Of a stretch of DNA of 64,000 nt, positions 25,743-34,827 are shown one piece after another. The DNA is from Geomobilibacter sp964431365 (lineage in GTDB: Bacteria > Desulfobacterota > Desulfuromonadia > Geobacterales > DSM-12255). Position 1 is the first letter of the stretch, and each line of letters begins with the position of its first letter. The notes under the pieces are model-generated. The model made no database searches and was not told the DNA's origin. It was given only the letters and a program-made list of their open reading frames with translations. The position numbers and the translations under genes were made by a program. Location: assembly GCA_964431365.1 (NCBI GenBank), contig CAYSJJ010000011.1:1-64000 (forward strand), in the 5' to 3' direction.

Positions 25743-26081
25743 CTATATCGCATCGTCCCCTTTTTCACCGGTCCGGATTCTCAGCGCCTCCTCCAGCGGG
25801 ATGATGAAAATCTTGCCGTCGCCGATGCGCCCGGTCTTGGCGGTGGACTCGATGGTTTCGACCACCTTGGTCACCAGCTCGTCGGCCACGGCAATCTCCA
25901 GCTTGACCTTGGGGATGAAATCCACCACGTATTCCGCGCCGCGGTACAGCTCGGTATGGCCTTTCTGCCTGCCAAACCCTTTCACCTCGCTCACCGTGAT
26001 CCCCTCGATGCCGATCTCATTCAAGGCTTCCTTGACTTCGTCGAGCTTGAACGGTTTTATGATCGCTTCTATCAGTTTCAT
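25743..26081 (-). CDS. glnK: P-II nitrogen regulatory protein (GlnK type)
   Basis: A 112-residue P-II trimer subunit that senses 2-oxoglutarate, ATP and ADP. Tyr51 in GAEYVVDF is the uridylylation site on the T-loop. The B-loop TGRIGDGKIFI and the start MKLIEAIIKPFKLDEVKEAL are typical. It is called GlnK because it precedes amtB. The gene lies 91 bp downstream of an outer membrane-like protein in the same operon. Confidence 0.95.
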   Translation of the reverse strand: MKLIEAIIKPFKLDEVKEALNEIGIEGITVSEVKGFGRQKGHTELYRGAEYVVDFIPKVKLEIAVADELVTKVVETIESTAKTGRIGDGKIFIIPLEEALRIRTGEKGDDAI

Positions 26082-26172
26082 GCCCGTCTCCTCCTTTACC
26101 CGTCTGTTTGTGCCGCTCCTGAAAAAACCGGGGGCCGGGTGGCCAGCCCCCCATCACATAAAGGAGGCGCTG

Positions 26173-26973
26173 CTAAGGAAAGTTGATGTCCAGCTGGGTG
26201 GTGAAGGTGTTGTTGCCGGCCAGGGTCTTCTCCTTATAGATGTCATAGGCGAAGATCACCGAGACGTTCTTGGCGAACGCCCAGGAGAAGCCAACATTCG
26301 TGGCGCTGTTCACGTTGTGGCCGCTCATGTAGTCGACCGCCAGCCAGAGCTTGTCGGAGATCTCGCTCATGGTTCGGTCCCAGGAGAGGAGGAGGCCGTC
26401 GTTGTCAGGATTGCCGCTGGTATTGATCAGAGCCCTCTTGGCGCCGCGATAGTAGCCGGCGGAGATCCTTCCCAGGGAGGGAACCGGACCGATGGCAGGG
26501 AGGGTCTTGGCTGCGAGGGCATAGACGATGTTCTGACCGGAAACGACTCCCGGTGCGATACCTGCATCCTGGGTCGGACCGGCGTTGTAGATGCCGACGG
26601 CCAGGGCCGGGGAGAACTTGAACATCGAATCTTCCGGGGTGCCGAGCTTGGCATTGAAGCTGAACGGATGATTGTCGTTCGGATCGTTGGCAATGACCAG
26701 GTAGTCGAAGCCGATTTCGGCCTGAATCTTTTCGAACGGGAGGATGCCGACGGTCGGGCCGATGTCCAGGACATTGGCATCCCTGGTGGCCGTGGTGGCC
26801 TTGGGTGTGCCCGATGCCCTGAAGTAGTTGTCGACATTCAGATGGCCGACCGCGAACGGCTGGATATCCGTCGAGGGGATCCAGATCTGGGTGGAGGGGG
26901 TTGCCAGGGCGGCCCCGGCTGCTGCCAGGGTAGTGGTTACTGCGAGTGCGGTCGTTGCAATCAACTTTTTCAT
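26173..26973 (-). CDS. Predicted outer membrane protein in the glnK-amtB operon
   Basis: A 266-residue exported protein. A signal peptide (MKKLIATTALAVTTTLAAAG, cleavage after ALA) is followed by alternating strands typical of a small beta-barrel, ending in FTTQLDINFP with a C-terminal hydrophobic pattern. Aromatic and Gly-rich strands include PVPSLGRISAGYYRGAKRAL and KLWLAVDYMSG. The ATG at 26973 follows AAGGAGG. As first gene behind the nitrogen-controlled leader it probably helps nitrogen uptake across the outer membrane; this is inference from context. No named family is recognised. Confidence 0.75.
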   Translation of the reverse strand: MKKLIATTALAVTTTLAAAGAALATPSTQIWIPSTDIQPFAVGHLNVDNYFRASGTPKATTATRDANVLDIGPTVGILPFEKIQAEIGFDYLVIANDPNDNHPFSFNAKLGTPEDSMFKFSPALAVGIYNAGPTQDAGIAPGVVSGQNIVYALAAKTLPAIGPVPSLGRISAGYYRGAKRALINTSGNPDNDGLLLSWDRTMSEISDKLWLAVDYMSGHNVNSATNVGFSWAFAKNVSVIFAYDIYKEKTLAGNNTFTTQLDINFP

Positions 26974-27015
26974 TCCAGCCTCCTTGCGTGGGTATGTTTG
27001 CCGTAAACGGCAGCA

Positions 27016-27056
27016 AAAAGAAAAAGGCACCAATCACCGTGCGGTGATATGGCGCC
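27016..27056 (-). terminator. Leader terminator of the glnK-amtB operon
   Basis: On the minus strand a stem (27026-27038 with 27043-27056, one bulge and one G-U pair) with loop 27039-27042 is followed by a T-rich run (TTTTTCTTTTT, 27016-27025). It lies inside the 5' leader, about 45 bp before the first gene, so it is an attenuator rather than an end-of-operon site. Confidence 0.8.
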
Positions 27057-27105
27057 TTTGCCATACTGATCGTCGTCATCTGTCCGGGCACGGTCGTTGT
27101 GCCCG
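27048..27105 (-). promoter_or_regulatory. ANTAR-type two-hairpin antiterminator motif
   Basis: Two stem-loops precede the leader terminator. Hairpin 1 (27085-27105) has a 7-bp stem and a 7-base loop AACGACC. Hairpin 2 (27048-27065) has a perfect 6-bp stem TATGGC/GCCATA and a 6-base loop AAAGGC. Both loops have A at position 1 and G at position 4, the conserved bases of ANTAR-protein targets. Hairpin 2 shares bases 27048-27056 with the terminator stem, so only one can form. ANTAR control of nitrogen genes is known in Geobacter (GnfR); here it is inferred. The 7-base first loop deviates by one base from the usual hexaloop. Confidence 0.7.
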
Positions 27106-27127
27106 TTTTCATTGTCTACCTGCTTTT

Positions 27128-27143
27128 AGCACAGGCCGTGCCA
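27128..27143 (-). promoter_or_regulatory. Sigma54 promoter of the glnK-amtB operon
   Basis: On the minus strand TGGCACGGCCTGTGCT matches the sigma54 -24/-12 consensus TGGCACG-N4-TTGCW at every fixed position except one T. The start of transcription would be near 27117, just ahead of hairpin 1. Confidence 0.72.
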
Positions 27144-27210
27144 GCGCAACACCAACACAACAGTTACAATAGTATCAACATGTTACAAACAAGTAGTAAA
27201 TTACAGGCAC

Positions 27211-27242
27211 AAAAAAAGGGCTGGTCTTCAGCACCAGCCCTT
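27211..27242 (-). terminator. Intrinsic terminator after pdxJ
   Basis: A 10-bp stem (27216-27225 with 27233-27242) is followed on the minus strand by seven T residues. It ends the long ftsH-to-pdxJ run. Confidence 0.88.
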
Positions 27243-27277
27243 CATATTGCATATTTTTTAGGCAAAGCACACTTGTC

Positions 27278-27997
27278 TCAGACGAATCTCACCAGTTCCA
27301 CCATGTCCCGCACCGCCTTGTCCAGCCCGACCAGCACGGCCCGGGAGATGATCGAGTGGCCGATGTTGTACTCCTCGATCCCGCGAATGGCGGAAATCAG
27401 CTTGATGTTCGTGTAGTTGATGCCATGACCGGCATTGACCCCAAGCCCCAGCTTCTGAGCCAGTTTGACGGCATTCTCGATCTTGATCAGCTCCTGGTCA
27501 ACAGCCTTCCACTCCTTTGCCTCGGCAAAGGCGCCGGTATGAATTTCGATGTAGTCGGCCCCGGCCTTGGTGGCCGCCTTGATCTGGTCCGGGTCGGGAT
27601 CGACGAAGAGCGACACCACGATCCCCCCGTTCTGCAGGCTCTCCACCGCCGCCTTCACCTGATCCATGTTGTAGCGGACGTCAAGCCCCCCCTCGGTGGT
27701 CAGTTCCTGCCGCTTTTCCGGCACCAGGGTGCACATGTCCGGCTTCACGGTGATGGCCACGCCGACCATCTCGTGGGTGGCGGCCATCTCCAGGTTGAGC
27801 CTGGTCTTGACGGTCTGGCGCAGGAGTTTCAGGTCCCGGTCCTGGATATGCCGCCGGTCCTCCCGCAGATGGATGGTGATGCCGTCGGCGCCGGCCAGTT
27901 CGGCAATGGCGGCAGCCGCCACCGGATCGGGCTCCGCGCCCCCCCTGGCCTGGCGGACCGTTGCGATGTGGTCGATGTTCACTCCCAGTCGTGCCAT
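27278..27997 (-). CDS. pdxJ: Pyridoxine 5'-phosphate synthase
   Basis: A 239-residue TIM-barrel enzyme that condenses 1-deoxyxylulose-5-phosphate with 3-amino-1-hydroxyacetone phosphate to make pyridoxine 5'-phosphate. Motifs are GVNIDHIATVRQARGG at the N-terminus, HLREDRRHI, CTLVPEKRQELTTEGGLD, ADYIEIHTGAFAEA, GLGVNAGHGINY and EYNIGHSIISRAVLVGL. Length is normal. The stop codon of glmM is directly adjacent, so the two are coupled. Confidence 0.97.
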   Translation of the reverse strand: MARLGVNIDHIATVRQARGGAEPDPVAAAAIAELAGADGITIHLREDRRHIQDRDLKLLRQTVKTRLNLEMAATHEMVGVAITVKPDMCTLVPEKRQELTTEGGLDVRYNMDQVKAAVESLQNGGIVVSLFVDPDPDQIKAATKAGADYIEIHTGAFAEAKEWKAVDQELIKIENAVKLAQKLGLGVNAGHGINYTNIKLISAIRGIEEYNIGHSIISRAVLVGLDKAVRDMVELVRFV

Positions 27998-29353
27998 CTA
28001 CTTCCCTCCAATCGACGTTTCCACCGCCTCGGCAATCTCTTTGGCCCAGCCGGTAATCTGGTATTTGTCCTGCCCTTCCAGCATGATCCGGAGGAGCGGC
28101 TCGGTCCCGGAGTAACGGATCAGGATCCGCCCCTCGTCCCCCAGCTTCTGTTCCACGTCCCGCACCAGCCCGGCCACTGCCGGAATGGTCATGATATCCT
28201 GCTTTTCGGCCACGCGCACGTTCACCAGCACCTGGGGAAGGGGGATCATCACCTCGGCCAGTTCGGAAAGGGTCTTTCCCTGCCGCCGGATGATGGCCAG
28301 CAGCTGGAGTGCCGACAACATCCCGTCCCCCGTAGTGTTGTGGTCCAGGAAGATCATGTGGCCCGACTGCTCGCCACCCAGGTTGTATCCCCCCTTGACC
28401 ATCTCCTCCACCACGTAGCGGTCCCCCACGGCGGTCTTGATCACCTTGCCGCCCGCCTTGCGCAGGGCGATGTCCAGCCCCATGTTGCTCATAACCGTTG
28501 CCACGAGGGTATTCTTCTTGAGCTTTTTCTGCCGGATCAGCTCGGTGGCGCAGATGGCCATGATCTGGTCGCCGTCCACCGAATTGCCGAATTCATCCAC
28601 GAAGATCACCCGGTCGGCGTCGCCGTCCAGGGCGATCCCCAGGTCCGCCCGGTGCTCCTTCACCGCCTCGCTCATTATCTCGGGATGGAGCGAACCGCAG
28701 CCGGCGTTGATGTTGGTGCCGTTCGGCTTCACCCCGAGGGGAATTACCTCGGCCCCCAGTTCGCCGAGGACCGCCGGCGCCACCTTGTAGGCGGCACCGT
28801 TGGCGCAGTCCAGCACGATCCGCATCCCGGTCAGGTCCAGATCCTTGGGAAAGGTGCTCTTGAGAAAGACCACATAGCGGCCGACGGCATCCTCGATCCG
28901 GTACGCCTTCCCCACCTCGGTGGCAATGGGGCGGAGCGAGTCGATCTTCTTTGAGAAGATCAGCTCCTCGATCTTCAACTCCATCTCGTCCGGGAGCTTG
29001 AAGCCGTCCTTGAAGAAGAACTTGATCCCGTTGTCCTGGAACGGGTTGTGGGAGGCGGAGATGACCACCCCGGCATCGGCCCGCATGGAGGAGGTGATAT
29101 AGGCGATCCCCGGGGTCGGCAAAGGCCCGACCTGCAGGACATCCACCCCCATGGAGCAGATGCCGGCCACCAGGGCATTTTCGATCATGTAGCCGGAGAG
29201 ACGGGTATCCTTGCCAATGACGAGCCGGTGACGACGGTTGCCGTCCTTGAAGATATAGGCGGCTGCCCGGCCTATCTGCATGGCCATCTCGGTGGTCATG
29301 GGATAGACGTTGGCCACCCCCCGGACGCCATCGGTTCCAAAGAGCTTTTTCAT
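27998..29353 (-). CDS. glmM: Phosphoglucosamine mutase
   Basis: A 451-residue mutase that converts glucosamine-6-phosphate to glucosamine-1-phosphate for peptidoglycan and LPS. Evidence is the start MKKLFGTDGVRGVANVYPMT, phosphoserine loop ISASHNPFQDNG, Mg2+ loop DGDADRVIFVDE, sugar loop GGEQSGH and phosphate site RYSGTEPLLRIM. It follows cdaA-cdaR as in many bacteria, where c-di-AMP synthesis and cell wall precursors are linked. Confidence 0.97.
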   Translation of the reverse strand: MKKLFGTDGVRGVANVYPMTTEMAMQIGRAAAYIFKDGNRRHRLVIGKDTRLSGYMIENALVAGICSMGVDVLQVGPLPTPGIAYITSSMRADAGVVISASHNPFQDNGIKFFFKDGFKLPDEMELKIEELIFSKKIDSLRPIATEVGKAYRIEDAVGRYVVFLKSTFPKDLDLTGMRIVLDCANGAAYKVAPAVLGELGAEVIPLGVKPNGTNINAGCGSLHPEIMSEAVKEHRADLGIALDGDADRVIFVDEFGNSVDGDQIMAICATELIRQKKLKKNTLVATVMSNMGLDIALRKAGGKVIKTAVGDRYVVEEMVKGGYNLGGEQSGHMIFLDHNTTGDGMLSALQLLAIIRRQGKTLSELAEVMIPLPQVLVNVRVAEKQDIMTIPAVAGLVRDVEQKLGDEGRILIRYSGTEPLLRIMLEGQDKYQITGWAKEIAEAVETSIGGK

Positions 29354-29354
29354 A

Positions 29355-29765
29355 CTAGTATCTTGTGCCTCCTTTAGTCCGCTTTTGAAACTTCAACTCG
29401 ATGGTGGCCGGGATAACCCCCTCCACCCTGATGCCCACAGGTACCTGAACGCCTTTTTCCGCCCCCACGAACCGTGTCAGCCCTTCACGCACGCCGCCGC
29501 ACTCCAGCGTAATGACCGGGGAGAGCCCCTGGTAGCGGATGAGCAGGATTTTGGGACCGCTGATCCGCACCCGTGCAGAGGGGAGCTGCCCGCCGGCAAT
29601 GACCAGACCGGCCGGCAGGTTCTCCACCTGGATCCTGGCCGCCAGCTCCTCCTCGTCCTGCTGCTCCAGGGTCACGAAGAGCCAGATTACCATGGCCATA
29701 AGCAGGGAGAGGACCCGGATCAGCCAGATACGGTTGTGGGAAATCGGACCGCTCATTGCAGCCAC
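29355..29765 (-). CDS. cdaR: Short YbbR-domain protein (CdaR-like)
   Basis: A 136-residue protein with one N-terminal membrane anchor (about 12-30) and a single YbbR-like domain (about 40-125, with VENLPAGLVIAGGQLPSARVRISGP and VPVGIRVEGVIPATIELKF). Firmicute CdaR has several YbbR repeats, so this is a reduced form. It overlaps cdaA by 13 bp and precedes glmM by one base. Its partners regulate diadenylate cyclase activity; here that role is inferred from order. Confidence 0.85.
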   Translation of the reverse strand: MAAMSGPISHNRIWLIRVLSLLMAMVIWLFVTLEQQDEEELAARIQVENLPAGLVIAGGQLPSARVRISGPKILLIRYQGLSPVITLECGGVREGLTRFVGAEKGVQVPVGIRVEGVIPATIELKFQKRTKGGTRY

Positions 29766-30526
29766 CTCGGCTCGATGAGACGCTTCAGCACCTTGCGCAG
29801 CGCCGGCGGATCAAGGTCGCGGGTGATCCGTCCACCGACCACCACCGACACGCCGCCGCTCTCCTCGGAGACCACGGCCACCACGGCGTCGGTCAGCTCG
29901 GTCAGGCCGATGGCGGCCCGGTGCCGGGTCCCCAGTTCCTTGGCTACCTCGGGATTCTGGGTCAGCGGCAGGAAGCAGCCGGCCTTGGTCAGCTTCCCGC
30001 GCTGGATGATCACCGCACCGTCGTGGATCGGCGAATACGGCAGGAAAATGGAGGAGATCAGTTCGCTGGTCACCTTGGCGTCGATCTCGGTGCCGACGGC
30101 GATCAGGTTGTCCAGCGACATCTCGCGCTCAAACACGATAAGGGCACCGATCCGCTTGCCGGCCATCCCCTCCACCGCCACCAGCAGTTCCTCGATGATG
30201 GTGTGCGCCTCCCCTTCCTCAGGTTCACGCCGCTTCAGCAGATGGTTTTTGGTGAATGAGAGAAAGGCACGACGGATGTCGTATTGGAAAGCGACCACCA
30301 GGATGACGACCAGAGAGCCGAGGAAATTGTCCAGCAGCCACTTGAGGGCGCGCAGGTCGCTCAACTGGGCCAGCAGGTAGGCGATGAGCACCACGGGAAG
30401 GGTCAGGAGCACGCGGATGGCGGTCGTCTCCTTGAGGTGAATCGCCAGGCGGTAGACCAGAAACGCCACCAGTGCGATGTCCACAAGATGCGACAACCAG
30501 ACCGATTTGTGCAGGAACTCGACCAT
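29753..30526 (-). CDS. cdaA: Diadenylate cyclase CdaA
   Basis: A 257-residue membrane enzyme making c-di-AMP from two ATP. Three N-terminal membrane segments (about 10-30, 37-55, 68-82) precede the DAC domain (about 105-240), with the catalytic DGA at 169-171 (PIHDGAVII) and RHR at 201-203 (GTRHRAAIGLTE). The gene overlaps cdaR and follows folP by about 50 bp. The DAC motifs are intact, so c-di-AMP signalling is expected. Confidence 0.95.
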   Translation of the reverse strand: MVEFLHKSVWLSHLVDIALVAFLVYRLAIHLKETTAIRVLLTLPVVLIAYLLAQLSDLRALKWLLDNFLGSLVVILVVAFQYDIRRAFLSFTKNHLLKRREPEEGEAHTIIEELLVAVEGMAGKRIGALIVFEREMSLDNLIAVGTEIDAKVTSELISSIFLPYSPIHDGAVIIQRGKLTKAGCFLPLTQNPEVAKELGTRHRAAIGLTELTDAVVAVVSEESGGVSVVVGGRITRDLDPPALRKVLKRLIEPRWLQ

Positions 30527-30577
30527 CCGTCATCCACCTGTTCCGTAACCGGACCGGGTCGTGGTCGCACGCTGCCG

Positions 30578-31446
30578 CTAGCTCCCCTCCCCGCCCTTCA
30601 TGATCGCCCAGGTCATATCCACCACGTCCCGCATGGGCTGCACATCATGCACCCTGATAATCCGGGCGCCGTTCATCACTGCGGCGGCAACGGTGGCTGC
30701 CGTGCCGAAGAGCCGCCCGTCAACCTCCCGGTCGAGCACCTTGCCGATGAAGCTCTTCCGGGAGGTACCGACCAGGAGCGGACGACCGGTGCCGCTCAGC
30801 TCCGCCAGCCGCCGGAGCAGCTCCAGGTTACCGGCCAGGCTCTTGCCGAACCCGATGCCCGGATCGACCACGATCCGCTCCCGGCCGATGCCGGCCTCCT
30901 CGGCCCGGGCAACCGCCGCGGCCAGGAACTCCGCCACCTCCCCCACCAGATCGGCGTAAAGGGTATCCTTCTGCATCTCCGTCGGCCGACCCCGGGTATG
31001 CATCAGGACCACTCCGGCAGTTGAGGAGGCTACGGTTTCTGCCATATGGGCGTCGAAGGTGAAGCCGCTGACATCGTTGACGATCTCGGCACCGGCGGCA
31101 ATGGCCTCCCTGGCCACCACCGACTTGTAGGTATCTATGGAGAGCGGAACGGAAACGATCCCGGCCAGTTTCTCCACGATCGGTACGACCCGCTGCAGTT
31201 CGTCGTCCGCCGAGACCGGCGACACGTTGGGACGGGTGCTCTCGCCGCCGATATCGATGATGTCGGCCCCTTCGCCGACCATGGCCACTGCCCGGTCAAC
31301 AGCCCGCTCCGGGGAGTCGAAGCGGCCGCCGTCGGAAAAGGAATCCGGAGTGACGTTCAGGATCCCCATGACCAGCGGCCGCCGGTCAAGGTCGTAGCTG
31401 CGGGCACCGAAACGCCAGACCTGGCCTGGTGCTACGGCAGACGACA

Positions 31447-31447
<1 letters not shown>
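30578..31447 (-). CDS. folP: Dihydropteroate synthase
   Basis: A 289-residue TIM-barrel enzyme of folate synthesis joining para-aminobenzoate to dihydropterin pyrophosphate. Motifs are VMGILNVTPDSFSDGGRF, IDIGGESTRPN, the DTYK segment, NDVSG, the MHTRG loop, DPGIGFGK and GTSRKSFIG. The ATG at 31447 overlaps the ftsH stop codon (TAATG), the normal coupling of these genes; the open frame upstream to 31792 runs inside ftsH. Confidence 0.96.
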
Positions 31448-33306
<1,859 letters not shown>

Positions 33307-33323
33307 GGTTACCCCCTCTTAGT

Positions 33324-33341
33324 ATGCCCGCATGCGGGCAT
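33324..33341. promoter_or_regulatory. Perfect 18-bp palindrome in the ftsH leader
   Basis: ATGCCCGCATGCGGGCAT is a perfect palindrome about 18 bp upstream of the ftsH start, just before the ribosome site AAGAGGGGG. It may be an operator or a hairpin affecting translation; its role is unknown. Confidence 0.4.
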
Positions 33342-33378
33342 TAACGGCGTATCGTGTTTAGTGTCGCAAATTTACGGA

Positions 33379-33407
33379 AAGTTAGCACATCATCCCCGGC
33401 TTGACAA
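33379..33407 (-). promoter_or_regulatory. Predicted sigma70 promoter of ftsH
   Basis: On the minus strand TTGTCA (33402-33407) and TAACTT (33379-33384) are 17 bp apart, in the gap between tilS and ftsH. Confidence 0.5.
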
Positions 33408-33410
33408 GCC

Positions 33411-34790
33411 TTACCACTCCCTGCTGCAGAGCACCACGGCCACCTCTTTCATCCCCAAGGAGGCTTCCCCGACTGCTGCGCGCCGGATGCCGCAGACCCA
33501 GGCAAGCTCTCCTCCGGCAAAAAGGAGTGGCCGGGAGCGCCGTTCGTCGCCAGGTATCTTCAGGTCGATGAAAAGCTCCTTGACCTTCTTATTCCCTACC
33601 ATACCGAGGGGGCGAAAGCGGTCGCCTGGACGGAAGGGTCGGACCAGCCAGGGGAAGGGGGCCTGTTCCGGGTCGATCCAGGCGGTGTCGGAGGGGGCTC
33701 CTTCCCAGCAGTCGGGCGCGCTCCCTATGGTCACCGTCAGCAGCCACCCCCCCGGCAACCGGTAGCTCCCCGGCCCTTCCACCTGAACGTCATACGCCAA
33801 CGAACCGTCCCCTGCCTCAGCGGCAGCGACGGTCAGGAGATCGTAGCGGCGGATGACCCGGATGCCGTCGGGGAGCAGCAGCTCGGCATTGGGCCTGGCC
33901 CCGAACACCAGGCGATCGACGGCCTGCAGGTGCCGGAAGGCGACCCGGCGCAGGTCTCCCTTCACGTCGGCAATAGCCTTGCGGTAGAGGCGCAGCCGGC
34001 TGCCGTCCGGCTCGCGGCGCAGGGAAGGGACCATCAACCCGCCCCCTTCCCCGTCCTGCCGGCAGGCGTCGTAACGTTCGGCGGTCAGTCGTTCCAGAAG
34101 TTCGGCGTCGGCGGCCAGCGACTCGGCAGTGGCCGCCAGCCGCTCGGCGATGGCCGGATTGTAGGTGGCCAGGAGCGGGAGCAGTTCATGGCGGATCCGA
34201 TTGCGAAGGAAGGCCTGGTCTTGATTGCTGGCATCCTCACGCCACTGGAGCCCTCTGGCCCGGAGATAGGCGACGATGTGCTCCCGCGAGACGGCCAGGA
34301 GCGGGCGGACATACCGGCTGTCGCCGCTGGCGGGGCGCATCCCGGCCAGACCGTCTGCACCGGCCCCCCGGATGAGGCGCATGAGCACCGTCTCCGCCTG
34401 GTCGTCCCGGTGGTGGGCCAGGGCGATCCGCGCCGCGCCGTGGCGTTCGGCCACGGCTGCCAGGAAGAGATGGCGCGCCTCCCGTCCAGCCTCTTCCAGC
34501 GACAGCCGCCGCTCCCGGCTGAGGGCCCGGACATCGACCCTGGCAGCCTCCATTGGCAGGCCGTACCCAGCGGCAAGCCCGGAGACGAACCGCTCGTCGG
34601 CATCGGCGTCCGCACCACGCAGGCCATGGTTCAGGTGCGCCACCACCAGCCGCAGCCCGAGTTCGACACGGGTTGCCAGGAAGTCCAGGAGCGCCACCGA
34701 ATCGGCGCCGCCGGATACCGCCACGACCACACCCTCCCCTTTCTCGAAGAGCCTGTGCGCCGCGATCGTAGCCAGCACCTCCCGTTCCAT
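33411..34790 (-). CDS. tilS: tRNA(Ile)-lysidine synthase
   Basis: A 459-residue enzyme that converts C34 of tRNA-Ile2 to lysidine. The PP-loop SGGADSVALLDFL begins near residue 26, followed by HLNHGLRGADADADERFV and the typical helical linker, with TilS-type C-terminal domains (GDRFRPLGMVGNKKVKELFID). The start is uncertain: ATG codons at 34790, 34808 and 34835 are all possible, and the last overlaps the upstream regulator's stop codon. It lies upstream of ftsH. Confidence 0.93.
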   Translation of the reverse strand: MEREVLATIAAHRLFEKGEGVVVAVSGGADSVALLDFLATRVELGLRLVVAHLNHGLRGADADADERFVSGLAAGYGLPMEAARVDVRALSRERRLSLEEAGREARHLFLAAVAERHGAARIALAHHRDDQAETVLMRLIRGAGADGLAGMRPASGDSRYVRPLLAVSREHIVAYLRARGLQWREDASNQDQAFLRNRIRHELLPLLATYNPAIAERLAATAESLAADAELLERLTAERYDACRQDGEGGGLMVPSLRREPDGSRLRLYRKAIADVKGDLRRVAFRHLQAVDRLVFGARPNAELLLPDGIRVIRRYDLLTVAAAEAGDGSLAYDVQVEGPGSYRLPGGWLLTVTIGSAPDCWEGAPSDTAWIDPEQAPFPWLVRPFRPGDRFRPLGMVGNKKVKELFIDLKIPGDERRSRPLLFAGGELAWVCGIRRAAVGEASLGMKEVAVVLCSREW

Positions 34791-34827
34791 GCTCAACCCG
34801 CCAGGCATGGATGTAATCGCTCGGGGA

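Noticed and set aside
27356..28954. A 532-residue plus-strand open frame opposite pdxJ and glmM
   Set aside because: It is antisense to two clear enzymes and has a low-complexity His/Gly/Asp-rich product.
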